Assembly: GCA_016617855.1 (NCBI GenBank)
Contig: JAECUM010093656.1
Location: forward strand, 124,001 to 188,000
Length of the DNA stretch: 64,000 nt
Reading direction: 5' to 3'
Source: Megalonaias nervosa
Lineage: Eukaryota > Mollusca > Bivalvia > Unionida > Unionidae
The notes under the pieces: generated by a model
What the model saw: the letters and a program-made list of their open reading frames with translations, nothing else
What the model was told of the DNA's origin: nothing
The model's database searches: none
Shown here: piece by piece, positions 12,601-27,600 of the stretch
Layout of the letters: each line of letters begins with the position of its first letter
How positions within the stretch are numbered: position 1 is the stretch's first letter
Program-made: the position numbers and the translations under genes

Positions 12601-15600
12601 ATGATAGTATCTCTAATAGATCCATTTATCAGCCTATCTATTTCTTGCCAAGTACCAAACATATATCATCCCCACTGACATATGAGACCATATGCGATTA
12701 GTTGCTGAAATTCCATGCTTTGATCATATCCATTTAGGAATGATATTATTTTTATATCAACTGTTGAAAACTTTGTGCACTTGAGTATGGTGTCAAATTC
12801 ATTTATCAGTAATTTACATAATAAACGAAAATGTCATTCACATCATTGTGTTATGTGTTTCTGCTAGATCCAATCCCATTCAACTGAATCCTGTTACTCT
12901 GATCAATTTGCATCAAGTAGGTCTGAAAACTGTCCTCTAACTTACCTTTCTTGAATCATGTGAACGGCGTTTCTGTAAAATAAAAGTTTAAAATTAGCAA
13001 CAACTGAAGTAATATTGAATCCATACAACCAGAACCTCATTACAAAGGGAAGTAAGCCACCCCCTATACAGTCACTCACAGCACTGTACTCCTGAAGTGA
13101 TTAGATCGGCCACAAGCAATGGTTTACCAAGCTGGGTACTTGTAACTAAAAACAGATACACATCCCAGAGGTTACCCTTTACCAGTGCATCATGAGAAAT
13201 TGAAAGAGTGCTTTCACTAAAACAAAGAGTGCTTTCACTAAAACAAGGCAGAATGTTTTCCCAGCATGCACCCTGCATATACTAGATCTTTTTTTAACAT
13301 GGATGCTTTCTCCATTCAGACACCTAATAGAGTTCCTATGATGTCACATAGTACGCTAATTGACAGGAAAAGGAATTTAGTGCCAGAATAAGGAAACTGA
13401 GGATGTAGGACACTTTCTCAAGTAGTAGACTGCTGATACAACTGAACATCATTTGAAAAGTAGATCAATGAAAAAGATGTTTCAAATATCACTGTAGTTA
13501 TGTTTATATTAAATGATTTATCAGCAAACAATTCATAAAAATATAAATGTATCAATCAGCATACAATTCATAAAAATATAACTGTATCAATCTTCAAACT
13601 AGATAATTACATTTTGACAGATAATAAAATTGATGTGAAAGGTAAAGATATCTTTACTTTTGATATGAATACGAATTATTCATAAACTTTTTGTCTTATA
13701 AAATATAACGATTTACTTGCTAGACATACTATGTCCTATGAAATATAACAATTTACTTGCTAGACATGTGATATCCCATAAAATATAACAATTTACTTGC
13801 TAGACAAGTGATATCCCATAAAATATAACAATTTACTTGCTAGACATGTGATATCCCATAAAATATAACAATTTACTTGCTAGACATGTGATATCATATA
13901 AAATATAACAATTTACTTGCTAGACATGTGATATCCCATAACATATAACAATTTACTTGCTAGACATGTGATATCCCATAAAATATAACAATTTACTTGC
14001 TAGACATGTGATATCCCATAAAATATAACAATTTACTTGCTAGACATGCTAGCAACAATACTGATTCTGCAGATGCAGTCAGACAAACTGAATCTCCTGA
14101 ACCAAACCCAGTAAGCTAATGTCCCTAAAATATGTAGTTACCAAACACACCAAGTTAATGTCCCTAAAATATGTACTAAAAACACACCAAGTTAACATCC
14201 CTAAAATAAGTACTAAAAACATACCAAGTTAACGTCCCTAAAATAGGTACTAAAAACACACCAAGTTAACATCCCTAAAATAGGTAGTAAAAACACACCA
14301 AGTTAATGTCCCTAAAAAAGGTAGTAAAAACACACCAAGTTAATGTTCCTAAAATATGTAGATAAATTCTATGTAAAATCATAAGGTTCCAACTACTCCC
14401 CCTGCAACCTCAGAGATGTTGATAAAAAGTGTATATCAATAAAAAGCCTAAGTCAATTCAGAGAAGAAGCCTAAGATTTTGAAGATGGTCCCCAAAGCAG
14501 CCATTTTGGAGATGGCCCCCAAAGCAGCCATTTTGGAGATGGCCCCCAAAGCAGCCATTTTGAAGATGGCCCCCAAAGCAGCCATTTTGAAGATGGCCCC
14601 AAAGCAGCCCTTTTGGAGGTTAGATCTGAGTGATTTTTTACCAACTACATATTGCAAGGAGTGCTTTAAAGAAAACCCCATTTTAATACAAACACCCTTT
14701 TAAAGAAAACCCCATGTTAATACAAATACCTTTAAAAGAAAACCCCATATTAATACAAACACCCTTTTAAAGAACACCCCATGCTGATATGAACACCCAT
14801 TTCAAGAAAACCCCATGTTGATATGAACATCCTTTCAAAGAGAACCCCATTTTAATACAAACACCATCTTAAAGAAAGCCCATTTTAATACAAACACCCT
14901 TTTATAAACAAAATCCCATGTTAATACAAACACCCTTTAAAAGAAAACCCCATGCTGATATGAACACCCTTTCAAAAGAAAACCCCATGTTGATATGAAC
15001 ACCCATTTAAAGAGCACCCCATGTTGATATGAACACCCATTTAAAGAAAACCCCATGTTGATATGAACACCCTTTTAAGGAAAACCCCAAGTTGATATGA
15101 ACACCCATTTAAAGAAAACCTAATGTTCATATAGACACCCATTTAAAGAAAACCAAATGTTGATATGAGTACCAGTTTAAAGAAAACCCCATGTTCATAT
15201 GAACACCCATTTATAGAAAACCTCATGATGTGATGAACACCCATTTAAAGGAAACCCAATGTTTGTATTACCATTGTCTTAAAGAAAACTCTATGATGAC
15301 ATGAACATCCTTTTAAAGAAAACCTCATGTTGACATGAACTCCCATTTAAAGAAAACCCCATGCTGATATTACCACCTTCTGCAAGAAGACACCAAGTTG
15401 ATATGACCACCCTCTTCAAGAAAACTCCACATTAATATGACCATCTATTTAAAGAAAACCCCCTACTGATATGACCATCCATTTAAAGAAAACCCTATGT
15501 TGATATGACCATTCATTTAAAGAAAACCCCATGTTGATATGAACACCCATTTTAAAGAAAACTCCATGTTGATATAACTACCCTCTAAAAGAAAACCACA

Positions 15601-18600
15601 TGTTGATATGACCACCCTTTAAAAACAAAACACATTAATATGAATATCCATTTAAAGAAAACCCCATGATGATATGAACACCCATTTAAAGAAAACCCAT
15701 GTTGATATGACCATCCATTTAAAGAAAACCCCATGCTGATATGACCATCCATTTAAAGACAATCCCATGTTGATATGAACAACCATTTAAAGAAAACCTC
15801 ATGTTGATATAACCACCCTCTTAAAGAAAACCCTATGTTGATATGACCACCATCCTAAAAAAAACCACATTAATATTAAAACTCATTTAAAGAAAACCCC
15901 ATCTTTATATGAACGCTCATTTAATGAAAACCCTATGCTGATATGACCATCCATTTAAAGACAATCCCATGTTGATTTGACCATTCATTTAAAGAAAAAC
16001 TCTAGCTGATATGACCATCCATTTAAAGAAAACCCCATGAAACCAGTTTCATTTTAAATCATTTTACAATTCAAAAAATAGTCTTTTAGTTAAAACTCCA
16101 TGCCAATATGACCATCCATTCTGGAAGATGACTGATAAAAAAATGTTCAAAACAGCCACCATATAACCATAATGGAAGTCCAATGGGTTCCATTTTCATC
16201 TAAAACAAATAAATTTTTGTATCAAACTGTATGCTAAGTTTTATGCCTTTCCTCTATGATGTTTTCTGGAGAAGCAATAACCCACAACTGCAAATGGATG
16301 ATGGACACAAGTGCATCACATAAGCTTTTGTGGTCTTTGGTCTTTGATCAGCACAGCTAAAAATACTTACATCATCTGATCTTCTAGAATCCTCATCTTC
16401 ATTCCTAACAGTATTATAAAAAGAGAAGAATATAACTACTAGTTATTACTTTCATTTCATACAACTATAACTGACCTTTCTACTAGTTATTACTTTCAAT
16501 TCATACAACTGTAACTGACCTTTCACCAAAGCGTGGATAACCACACCCATACTTAAAGCAGGGCAAGTTGTATACAAGTTTTCATTTGATAAAAAAGCCG
16601 AAACAAATTAATATATTTGGTGGAGACAAGTATATATCAGTGGTGGACATAAAATTTAAAATGTCCAACAAGCTTTCCTGTCTGCCTTTGATTACATAAT
16701 CCCAAACACATTGGCAACTCTAGACTCGGTCAGTAGTCCCTTAATACTGGTATGTATTCAAGTTTTGATTGAGATAGGATGATGGTTAAATGTCCTGCAA
16801 TGTGAGGCAAAAAACATAACCTTGCACTTTTTTCAATAAATCATTGGCCATTTTAATATGTCCTGCAATGTGAGGCAAAAAACGTAACCTTGCACTTTTT
16901 TCAATAAATCATTGGCCATTTTAATATTTTAGCCTGCTTACAACAATTAGCTCTATCCTACTGAAATGAATTGATCATAATTTTTCAACTATTGTGTACA
17001 TTATCTACCATAAGTCCCTGATGATCAGATAAGGAAGGGGGTGGGGTGAGTGTAGCATAATACTTCTTTTAAAAGTTGGGCATAGGCATATTCTATACCG
17101 CAGGTCATCACCTTGTTGGGGAGGGGATGGGCATGGGAGAGTGTACCATATCCCAGGTCATCACCTTGTTGGGGAGGGGATGGGCATGGGAGAGTGTACC
17201 ATATCCCAGGTCATCACCTTGTTGGGGAGGGGATGGGCTTGGGAGAGTGTACCATATCCCAGGTTATCACCTTGTTGGGGAGGGAATGGGCTTGGGAGAG
17301 TGTACTATATCACAGGTCATCACCTTGTTGGGGAGGGGATGGGCTTGGGAGAGTGTACTATATCCCAGGTCATCACCTTGTTGGGGAGGGGATGGGCTTG
17401 GGAGAGTGTACCATATCCCAGGTCATCACCTTGTTGGGGAGGGGATGGGCTTGGGAGAGTGTACTATATCACAGGTCATTACCTTGTTGGGGAGGGGATG
17501 GGCTTGGGAGAGTGTACCATATCCCAGGTCATCACCTTGTTGGGGAGGGGATGGGCTTTGGAGAGTGTACTATATCACAGGTCATCTCAGGGGATGTTCA
17601 TTTAAACATACATGGTACCCAGGGAAGGCAGTTTTTAAAAAATATATTCCAGGGTACTCTGATTACTCGGAGTTCATATGAAAATGATATAAAACTCTAA
17701 TTGCATCTACAGGTGATTATTCTATATTAAAAGTGCCTCCCCTGGGTCCCAAGCATGTTTTACTGGAACAGCCCTCAGGGGAGGGGTCTAGGCTATGCTC
17801 AGATTTCTGAAATACAGTCATTAAGATCGTGTCAAGCACAAAGCAAATTGCAACAATGTTGCAAACCAGTTTTCATGTTGAGAAATAATTTGGCACCTGC
17901 AAACTCAGAAAGGTTTTGAAATTCCAAGGTCAGTATTATCTTTGTTAAACGCTGGCATTTCCATTTAGAAGAGAGGTGAATATGTTTTGTAAAAGACCAG
18001 GCTGAAATCAAATGGGTATTGTCATTGTGAAAAGAAAGGGTTTTTGATGCCTGGATCTTGAAGTTGCCTTTCAAGAGAGTACAAGATATCACTGACTCAA
18101 CAATACCGTGGTAGCTGTTTGAAAGAAGGCTGGTCTTTCCTGTTAAGAGTTTGATGGATGCAGGAGTTTTTTAAGTTTTTTAAACTGAGGGATGGGCTTA
18201 CTTACATATAAGGACCCTCCTCCCTGCTGTAAGTTTCTTAAAGTTAATGGACTTACATGTAAGGGACCCTCCTTTCTGCTATAAGTTTATTAAAGTGAGT
18301 GGTGGACTTGCTAACATGTAGGGGACACTCCTTTCTGCTATAGGTTTCTTAAAGTGAGTGGTGGACTTGCATGTATGGGATCCATCTCTGTGCTATAAGT
18401 TTATTCAAGCAAGGGGTGGGCTTACTTACATATAAGGGACCCTCCTTTCTGCTACAAGTTTCTTAAAGTGAGGGGTGGGTTTATAATAAAGCATGGACAT
18501 ATCTTTGGAAAAATGCTATAACCACTTCTAATTAAATCCAAATGTCTTAAGTCCATATCTTAAGTGGTGCAGGAAATGTTTGTATAAAACAGGTTATTCA

Positions 18601-21600
18601 AAAAATATTGATAATACAGGTTCTTAAAAATGCCATTAGTAATCTAGACTTCATCAGCTGTGGTCCAAGTCAATTAACTGAAAATAATTTTCGTTTAAAT
18701 AAATTACAATTCAATTAAATAAATTTCAATTACTTTTTCAATAACAATTTTAATTACACATATTATATGACATATTTCACTAACTGATAATATTTAATTA
18801 ATTTATTTTAATTTACTTTCTAGAATGTAACTCAATACTCTACTGATCACCTTTTATCATATTTGTGTAGAATGTTACAAATATATTTAAATCTGTGTAT
18901 TAAATGTTTTAAAAGTAATGCCCACATTCAGAGTAAAACATATAGAAATATAATAAAGCATCATTTGTTGTTTGAATACACATCCCAATCAAATGCTCTT
19001 TCCTTTCATGCATATAAAATTTAAAATTACAGTTCATGCTTTATAAGCTTAATGAAAAAATAACTATGTAATAATGTGACAGTAATCTTGACAGACAGAT
19101 GGCTGGAAAATGGATTACTATCAAACTTCTGGAGTGGGGTCCAAATGAATTTGAAATGAAATGCTTAATACACAAAAAATACTAACTTGTCCCTTCTATG
19201 CTTTCTGTCATCTCTATCTTTCCTTTTGTCCTTGTCATCTTCTTTCCTTCTGTCATCATCCTTCCTTCTTTCTTTATTTCCTTCATGTCTTCTACGTCTT
19301 TCCTCATCCTACAAGAAACATACTTTTAAATACTCCAACCGTTTCATGGACTTTAAAAATTAAGAACACGACATGATGGTCACATGTATACTTCTTAATG
19401 ACCCAAGCACAAGAGTGTTTGAAGATGAAAAAACTTTATTGCAAACACTTAACTTTAGTATTCAGGCCAGGATTTCATATACTAGGGTCAAGATAGCCCA
19501 TCAGCAGGATTTCATACATTGGGATCAAGACAGACCATCAGTAGGATTTCATATACTGAGGTCAATAAAGCCCATCAGCAGGATTTCATTTATGGAGTCA
19601 ATATAGCCTATTAGCAGGAATTCATATAATGGAGTCAACACAGCCTATCTGCAGAATTTCATATATAATGGAGACAATATAGTTCATCAGCAGGATTTCA
19701 TATACTGAGGTCAGTATAGCCCATCAGCTGGATTTCATATACAGGGATCAATATAGCCCATCAGCAGGATTTCATACACTGGGGTTAAGATAGCTCATCA
19801 GCAGGATTTCATATACAGGGATCAATATAGCCCATCAGCAGGATTTCATATACTGAGGTCAATATAACCCATCAGCAGGATTTCATATAAGTGAGTCAAG
19901 ATAGCCCATCAGCAGGATTTCATATAATTGAGTCGATATAGTCCATCAGCAGGATTTCATATACTGGAGTCAATATAGCTCATCAGCAGGATTTCATATA
20001 ATGAGGTCAATATAGCCCATCAACTGGATTTCATATACAGGGATCAATATGGCCCATCAGCATGATTTCATATACTGGGGTTAAGATAGCCCATCATCAG
20101 GATTTCATGTACAGGGATCAATATAGCCCTACAGCAGGATTTCATACACAGGGGTTAAGATAGCCCATTATCAGGATTTCATATACAGGGATCAATATAG
20201 CCCATCAGCAGGGTTTCATATACTGGGGTCAAGATAGCCCATCAGCAGGATTTCATATACTGGGGTCAAGATAGCCTATCAGCAAGATTTCATATCAAGG
20301 AATCAATATCGCCCATCAGCAAGATTCCATATAATGGAGTCAACATAGCCCTTCAACTGGATTTCATATAATGGGGTCACAGACCTGCATGATTTCATAT
20401 AATGGGGTGAATACAGCCCATCAGCAGGATTTCATATACTGAGGTCAATATAACCCATCAGCAGGAGAATACATGTCATTTTTTCATCTATAAGGCCAGG
20501 GGGTTTTACAACAGAAATAATACAGTAAACTGAACAAGGTCAATGTCCTTAACGTCTGAATCAGACCATGCATTAAACCACATACTGTATCACTATACAA
20601 GTATGACTATCGAATTTCATATCAATTTGCATGTAATATCGTATCACTATACAAGTACGACTATTGAATTTCATATCAATTTACATGTAATATTGTATCA
20701 CTATACAAGTATGACTATTGAATTTCATATCAATTTGCATGTAATATTGTATCACTATACAAGTATGACTATTGAATTTCATATCAATTTGCATGCAATA
20801 CTGTATCACTATACAATTATGACTTGAATTTTGTATCAATTTGCATGTAATATTGTATCACTATACAAGTATAACTATTGAATTTCATATCAATTTGCAT
20901 GCAATATCGTATCACTATACAAGTATGACTACTGAATTTCATATCAATTTGCATGTAATATCGTATCACTATACAAATACAACTATTGAATTTCATATCA
21001 GTTTGCATGTAATATCGTATCACTATACAAGTATAACTATTGAATTTCATATCAATTTGCATATAATATTGTATCACTAAACTACAGTCAAGTATAACTA
21101 TTGAATTTCATATCAATTTGCATGTAATACTGTATCACTATACAAGTATGACTATTGCATTTCATATCAATTTGCATGTAATATCGTATCACTATACAAG
21201 TATGACTTGAATTTCATATCAATTTGCATGTAATATCGTATCACTATACAAGTATAACTATCGAATTTCGTATCAATTTGCATGTAATACTGTATCACTA
21301 TACAAGTATGACTATTGAATTTCATTTCAATTTGCATGTAATATTGTATCACAAAACAAGTATAACTATTGAATTTCTTATCAATTTTCATGTAATATCG
21401 TATCACTCACTATACAAGTATAACTATTGAATTTCATATCAATTTGCATATAATATTGTATCACTATACTACAGTCAAGTATAACTATCGAATTTCATAT
21501 CAATTTGCATGTAATATTGTATCACTATACAAGTATGACTATTGCATTTCATATCAATTTGCATGTAATATCGTATCACTATACAAGTATGACTTGAATT

Positions 21601-24600
21601 TCATATCAATTTGCATGTAATATCGTATCATTATACAAGTATAACTATCGAATTTCATATCAATTTGCATGTAATACTGTATCACTATACAAGTATGACT
21701 ATTGAATTTCATATCAATTTGCATGTAATATTGTATCACTATACAAGTATGACTATTGCATTTCATATCAATTTGCATGTAATATCGTATCACTATACAA
21801 GTATGACTATTGCATTTCATATCAATTTGCATATAATATTGTATCACTATACAAGTATGACTAGAGAATTTCATATCAATTTGCATGTAATATCGTATCA
21901 CTATACAAGTATGACTATTGAATTTCATATCAATTTGCATGTAATATTGTATCACAAAACAAGTATAATTATTGAATTTCATATCAATTTGCATATAATA
22001 TTGTATCACTATACTACAGTCAAGTATAACTATCGAATTTCATATCAATTTGCATGTAATATTGTATCACTATACAAGTATGACTATTGCATTTCATATC
22101 AATTTGCATGTAATATCGTATCACTATACAAGTATGACTTGAATTTCATATCAATTTGCATGTAATATCGTATCACTATACAAGTATAACTATCGAATTT
22201 CATATCAATTTGCATGTAATACTGTATCACTATACAAGTATGACTTGAATTTCATATCAATTTGCATGTAATACTGTATCACTATACAAGTATGACTATT
22301 GAATTTCATATCAATTTGCATGTAATATCGTATCACTATACAAGTATGACTATTGAATTTCATATCAATTTGCATGTAATACTGTATCACTATACAAGTA
22401 TGACTATTGAATTTCATATCAATTTGCATGTAATATCGTATCACTATACAAGTATGACTATTGAATTTCATATCAATTTGCATGTAATACTGTATCACTA
22501 TACAAGTATGACTATTGAATTTCATACCAATTTGCATGTAAAACTGTATCACTATACAAGTATAACTATCAAATTTCATATCAATTTGCATGTAATATTG
22601 TATCACTATACAAGCATGACTTTTGAATTTCATACCAATTTGCATGTAATATTGTATCACTATACAAGTATAACTATCAAATTTCATACCAATTTGCATG
22701 TAATTCAATAAAATGTACAGAATAAAATGTTAACTTTACTGTTTCACTGCATACGTTGGTATAAAGTATTCTGAATGAGGGTTGTTGCCAAAAGAAACTT
22801 TAAAAAAGTTATATAACTTTGTTTAAAAAGGAGTGAATTTTTAAAAAGCCATTTAATTTATGCAGGTCCTAGAGACCATTTTTTTCCAAGCATCCATTCT
22901 TTGAGTGAGTTGTGTTATGTATATGTAATTTAATAGTTTTAAATTCTTTAAAAATTTTTTTTATTTCCATTACATGTTATTGTAATGTAACTTTATTTAC
23001 TGGATTTGAAATTGTCCAGAGATTTAATTCAGTTCTATTTGACCTGACTGTTAATTCTGATAAACAACCAGTAATGGAAACACTGTATCTAGTTTCTGAC
23101 CTTGATTCAGAACCAGTGTCAGATTTGGGTAAACACTTTTTTTCTTTTCCCCAGAGTAAGAACCATTGATTTCAGTTAAGGCTATACTGAATACATGATG
23201 TTAGGCATGTAACAAATTTCTAAGTTGTTCTAGAAAATGACCACGTGACCCTCATACGGGAATCTATTTTGCATCTTAACTTACTGTATAACTCTTTTTT
23301 TCATACGAAGTAGCCAGTTGGGCTTTAAATCTTTGACACTTAAAAAGGTGTTTTATTGTGACCAGTTTGAGTTGAAATTTTATTTTATAGAATTAGTAAT
23401 TCATTTCCCTGGAAAATATTTAAGTGCTCATACAGAATTCTTGGACAAAAACATTCACTGAAAATTATTCGGAATTCCAAACTGAATATTATTTTCTGTG
23501 ATTCAACAAAGGAACTGTTTGACACAACAACACTTTGAAGGTTACGACAGACATCATTGCCCTCCATTTTGATTTCATCAGGACTCGAACTCAGATTCAT
23601 TTAGGACTTTTCATTGATAGGACTGCTATTTTTTAATTCTTGGATTAATTTTGGATTTGATTAGTAAAACCGTAAGTTCTTTTTCTCATTTTTACTTTGT
23701 TTTTCTAGGGAAATAAATTATTTGTTAAATGTTACAAAGCTTGTTGTCTTCACTTTTTTCTTGTTACTTTTTGTATGAGCCTAGACACATAACAGTTGCA
23801 ACAGATAGTAATCCCTGTCATTGCTTTACTCAACACAGTCCACTTCCATATAATACTAATTATGGTTATAATAAAAAAACAATAGCAACCGATGCAAAAC
23901 AGAATATTTTCATGATCTGAACCCATTTTAGAATAAAGTATGGATTGGCAGCCTGTGTAAAATCCTAAGTCAGCATCTTTTCCAAATATTTTTGGACTGA
24001 CAACTAGAAAAAAATAGCAAAAGTAATTAATAATTGACGTACATTTAGATGTCAAGCAATTTTGAGTTTCAGAGCAATTTAAGGGTAGACAATGCACACT
24101 GATATTCTCAAGGTGTGAATTTGCATTGACTTGGGCCAGGCCAGGAACAAGTAAATAGGAAAGCTCTCCTCGGCAGAGTCAAATTTTAGGTCATCAAGTT
24201 GACAAGACAAATGGTTTTCCTGAACCCTGCTAATGTCTTGTTTGTGCCCTAACATCTACTTTCAATGTTATCTGACTATGGACTGTATATTTAAAAGGCA
24301 GTTATTGTCAAGGGCACCTAGAGCCTGCGGTTCTTCCCTGCAAGCTGCCCCAACTGAAAGTAGATTTTTATGAACCACAAGGTCTGATGGTAAAAGGCAA
24401 GTTGGGGGTACTGAAGGTTACTATTGACTTAACACAGTATTTCCAGTGCAAATTTATCACAACACATTTTAGTTAACTTTACATATCAAAAGGAGAACTG
24501 GGGAAGATGAAATTTATTATTTGTCTCTAACATTTACCAAAATGACACATCATATACATGATGGTACAGTGTTATGCTAGAATGGTTTTCTTGTCTTCTA

Positions 24601-27600
24601 CATAGGAAAAAATATCATATGAAGAGTTGTAATAGGTAACAAGTCAAATGATTAAATATCACAGTCAGACACTATGCCTCTATTGCAATGGAAACATAAT
24701 TATTTTAAGTAAAAAAGTACAAGTCATGCCATCCAATACTCTTTCAAACAATAATGTTACCTCATCTCTGTCTTTTTTGCTATGACTCCTCTCTCCTCCT
24801 CTTTCCCGCCTTTCTCTTCGCTCACGCCGCTGCCTTTCTCTCTCCTCCTGCAAAGATGGACATCTTTAAAGCTATTCCCTTGAAATTTAACATACAAAAG
24901 GCAAAACACATATGAATTACTTTTATACTGTAGATGACTTAAACCACTACAAAAAATGACATTAATGCAACTAGAACATGCATAAAAAAGATGTCAATGC
25001 AAATATAACAAGCACAAATTATTTCCATGCAAATATAACAATTGAAATTTGGAATCTAATTCAGGCAAAGCTGTGAAGTTCCTGGGCAGACATGGAAAGT
25101 AATGACATTTCATTGTCCTATCTCAAAAGGTATTAGACAGAAAGGTTAAAAACATAATGAGTGACCTTGACCATCAAGATGAGACCTTGATTGTGATATA
25201 CGAGATGCCGTCATACAAAGAAAATGTGTACAATGTTTCAACCCTGTACATCAAATGTTTACCATGGTATATCCCTGTACATCAAATGTGTACCATGGTA
25301 CATTCCTGTACATCAAATGTATGCTATGGTTCATCCCTGTACATCAAATATATACCATGGTACAGCCTTGCACATTAAATGTTTACCCTGGTACATACCT
25401 GTACTTCAATTGTGTACCATGGTACATACCTAAACATCAAATGTGTACCATGGTATAAGTCTGTACATCAAATATGTACCATGGTACATCCCTGTACATC
25501 AAATATGTACCATGATACATCCTGTATATCAATTGTGTACCATGGTACATCCCAGTTCATCAAATGTATACCATGATACATCCCTGTACATCAAATGTGT
25601 ACCATGATGCATCCCTGTACATCAATTGTGTACCATGGTATACCCTGTACATCAAATGTATGCTATGATTCCTCTCTGTAGATCAAACAGCATTTGATAT
25701 AAAGCAGAGATAAAAGTAATCTTAAAATATCATCATGTCATCTTGACCTTCAGGATAAGACCCAAAACATGCAATGTGACAATGCATAATGATACCATGC
25801 TTCAGTCATTTAGCTTCAACAGCTCTAAGGTCAAAATGTAAAATGTGACACTCAAACCTAAAATACTGACCTTTGACCTTGACCTTGTAAATATACACAC
25901 ACAACATGGTTTGTGACAGATTTTTAGTTACGGTATATAGTTATAGCAAGTTTTATCCCCTGATCTCAAATGGACCTAACATTACAGGATGGAAAGGAAA
26001 GTGCAATGGAAAAATCAATACACATCACCCCATGACATTGACCTTGAAGGTACACAACATACCTGTTAATGACAACAAAAATTTCTGTTGTATCCCATTA
26101 TCTGAAACAGCTCTAAAGTTACTTCGTCTCAGAAAGACTCTAAGATGTCTAGTGGAAAGTAAGCCAGAAAACTTAAAATATTGAGCTGTTTCTTGACTTT
26201 CAAGATAGAACCTATTTGGTACTTGGTACAGCTTGTAGTCATGATGCATAAGTATGCCTAGTTACATACCTTAGTCTTAAAACATATCTAAAGTTACAGA
26301 GTCAAATGAAAATTGGAATGGAAAATTATTGACTCATTCCCTTGACCCTAAGGACAGGAGCTCTATTTTGACAAACAACACAACTTTTACTAATGATGTA
26401 CTAGTATAAACAAATTCATTCAATAATCATCAATGGCTGTACTTAGAACAAGAGAGAAAGTACCAATGAAAACTTAGAATATTGATCTGTGACCTTGACC
26501 TGGATGATAGGACCCAAAGAGTTGTAAGCAAAACACATTCTTGTACAAGTAGGCCAAGACTAGTCCCTTAATCTCAAATGGATTTAAATTATAGACTGGA
26601 AGTGAAAAGGTGATGGAAAACCTATTAAAAAAAAAGCAATGTGTGACCCTGACCTTGATGATAAGACACCTTCCAGTGATTATGTAGATGAAACCCAGGT
26701 TTCATTTACTGATCACAAATAATTTTAAGGTAAAATAGCAGAAATGAAAGCGTGACAGACAGATGGAGATGTAATATATCTCCTGCTTTAATTAAAAAAG
26801 GTAGGAGACAATTATGATACCATGGTTACAAAATTATCAAATTATGAAAAACAGAACCACATAAAATTAATTTGTCAAGATGCTTATGCCGTTTGTGTAT
26901 AGTCTCATTCATCCAAACCTCTTATATAGTTGCGTGAGATTTTTGTCAAACGAGGATCTGTTAACATCAGAATCTTTCACAAAATTTGGAAAAGTAATTC
27001 GATTGGCTATTGAGATGAAATGATGTAAGCACAGACAGCTTCATGGCTGTTTGAGACATGGGTCCTGGATCACTGTGTCCAACCATACTGATGCATTAGA
27101 CAACAGTCATCACTACTGATAAGCAAATCTATGTTCAATGACAAGTCTAATAAAATTCATTTCTATAAATAAGTCCAGTAAAATCCACGCCTCTTAATGA
27201 TTCTAACAAAATTCATGTCTACCAATGACTCTAACAAAATAATTGTCTAATTTTAAGTCTAACAAAATCACGCCTACTGAATACTGAGATAAATTCTGTA
27301 ACTCTGATGAGTCAGACAAAATCCACAAAACTCCATGTTTGACAGTAAGACAAAAAACATATCTACTCAAAGAATCAGACAAAATCAATATCTCCTGAGT
27401 CAGACAAAATACATGTCTAATGATAAGGCAGACAAAATAAGTCTAATGATAAGTCAGACAAAATACATGTCTAATAACAAGTCAGATAAAATATGTATAA
27501 TGAGAAGTCAGACAAAATGCATCTAATGATAAGTCAGATCAAATACATGTCTAATGATAAGTCAGATCAAATACATGTCTAATGATAAGTCAGATCAAAT

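Noticed and set aside
17076..17700. Gene encoding a 195-201-residue repeat protein
   Set aside because: All three frames are open because of the 53-bp unit, so openness carries no coding information.
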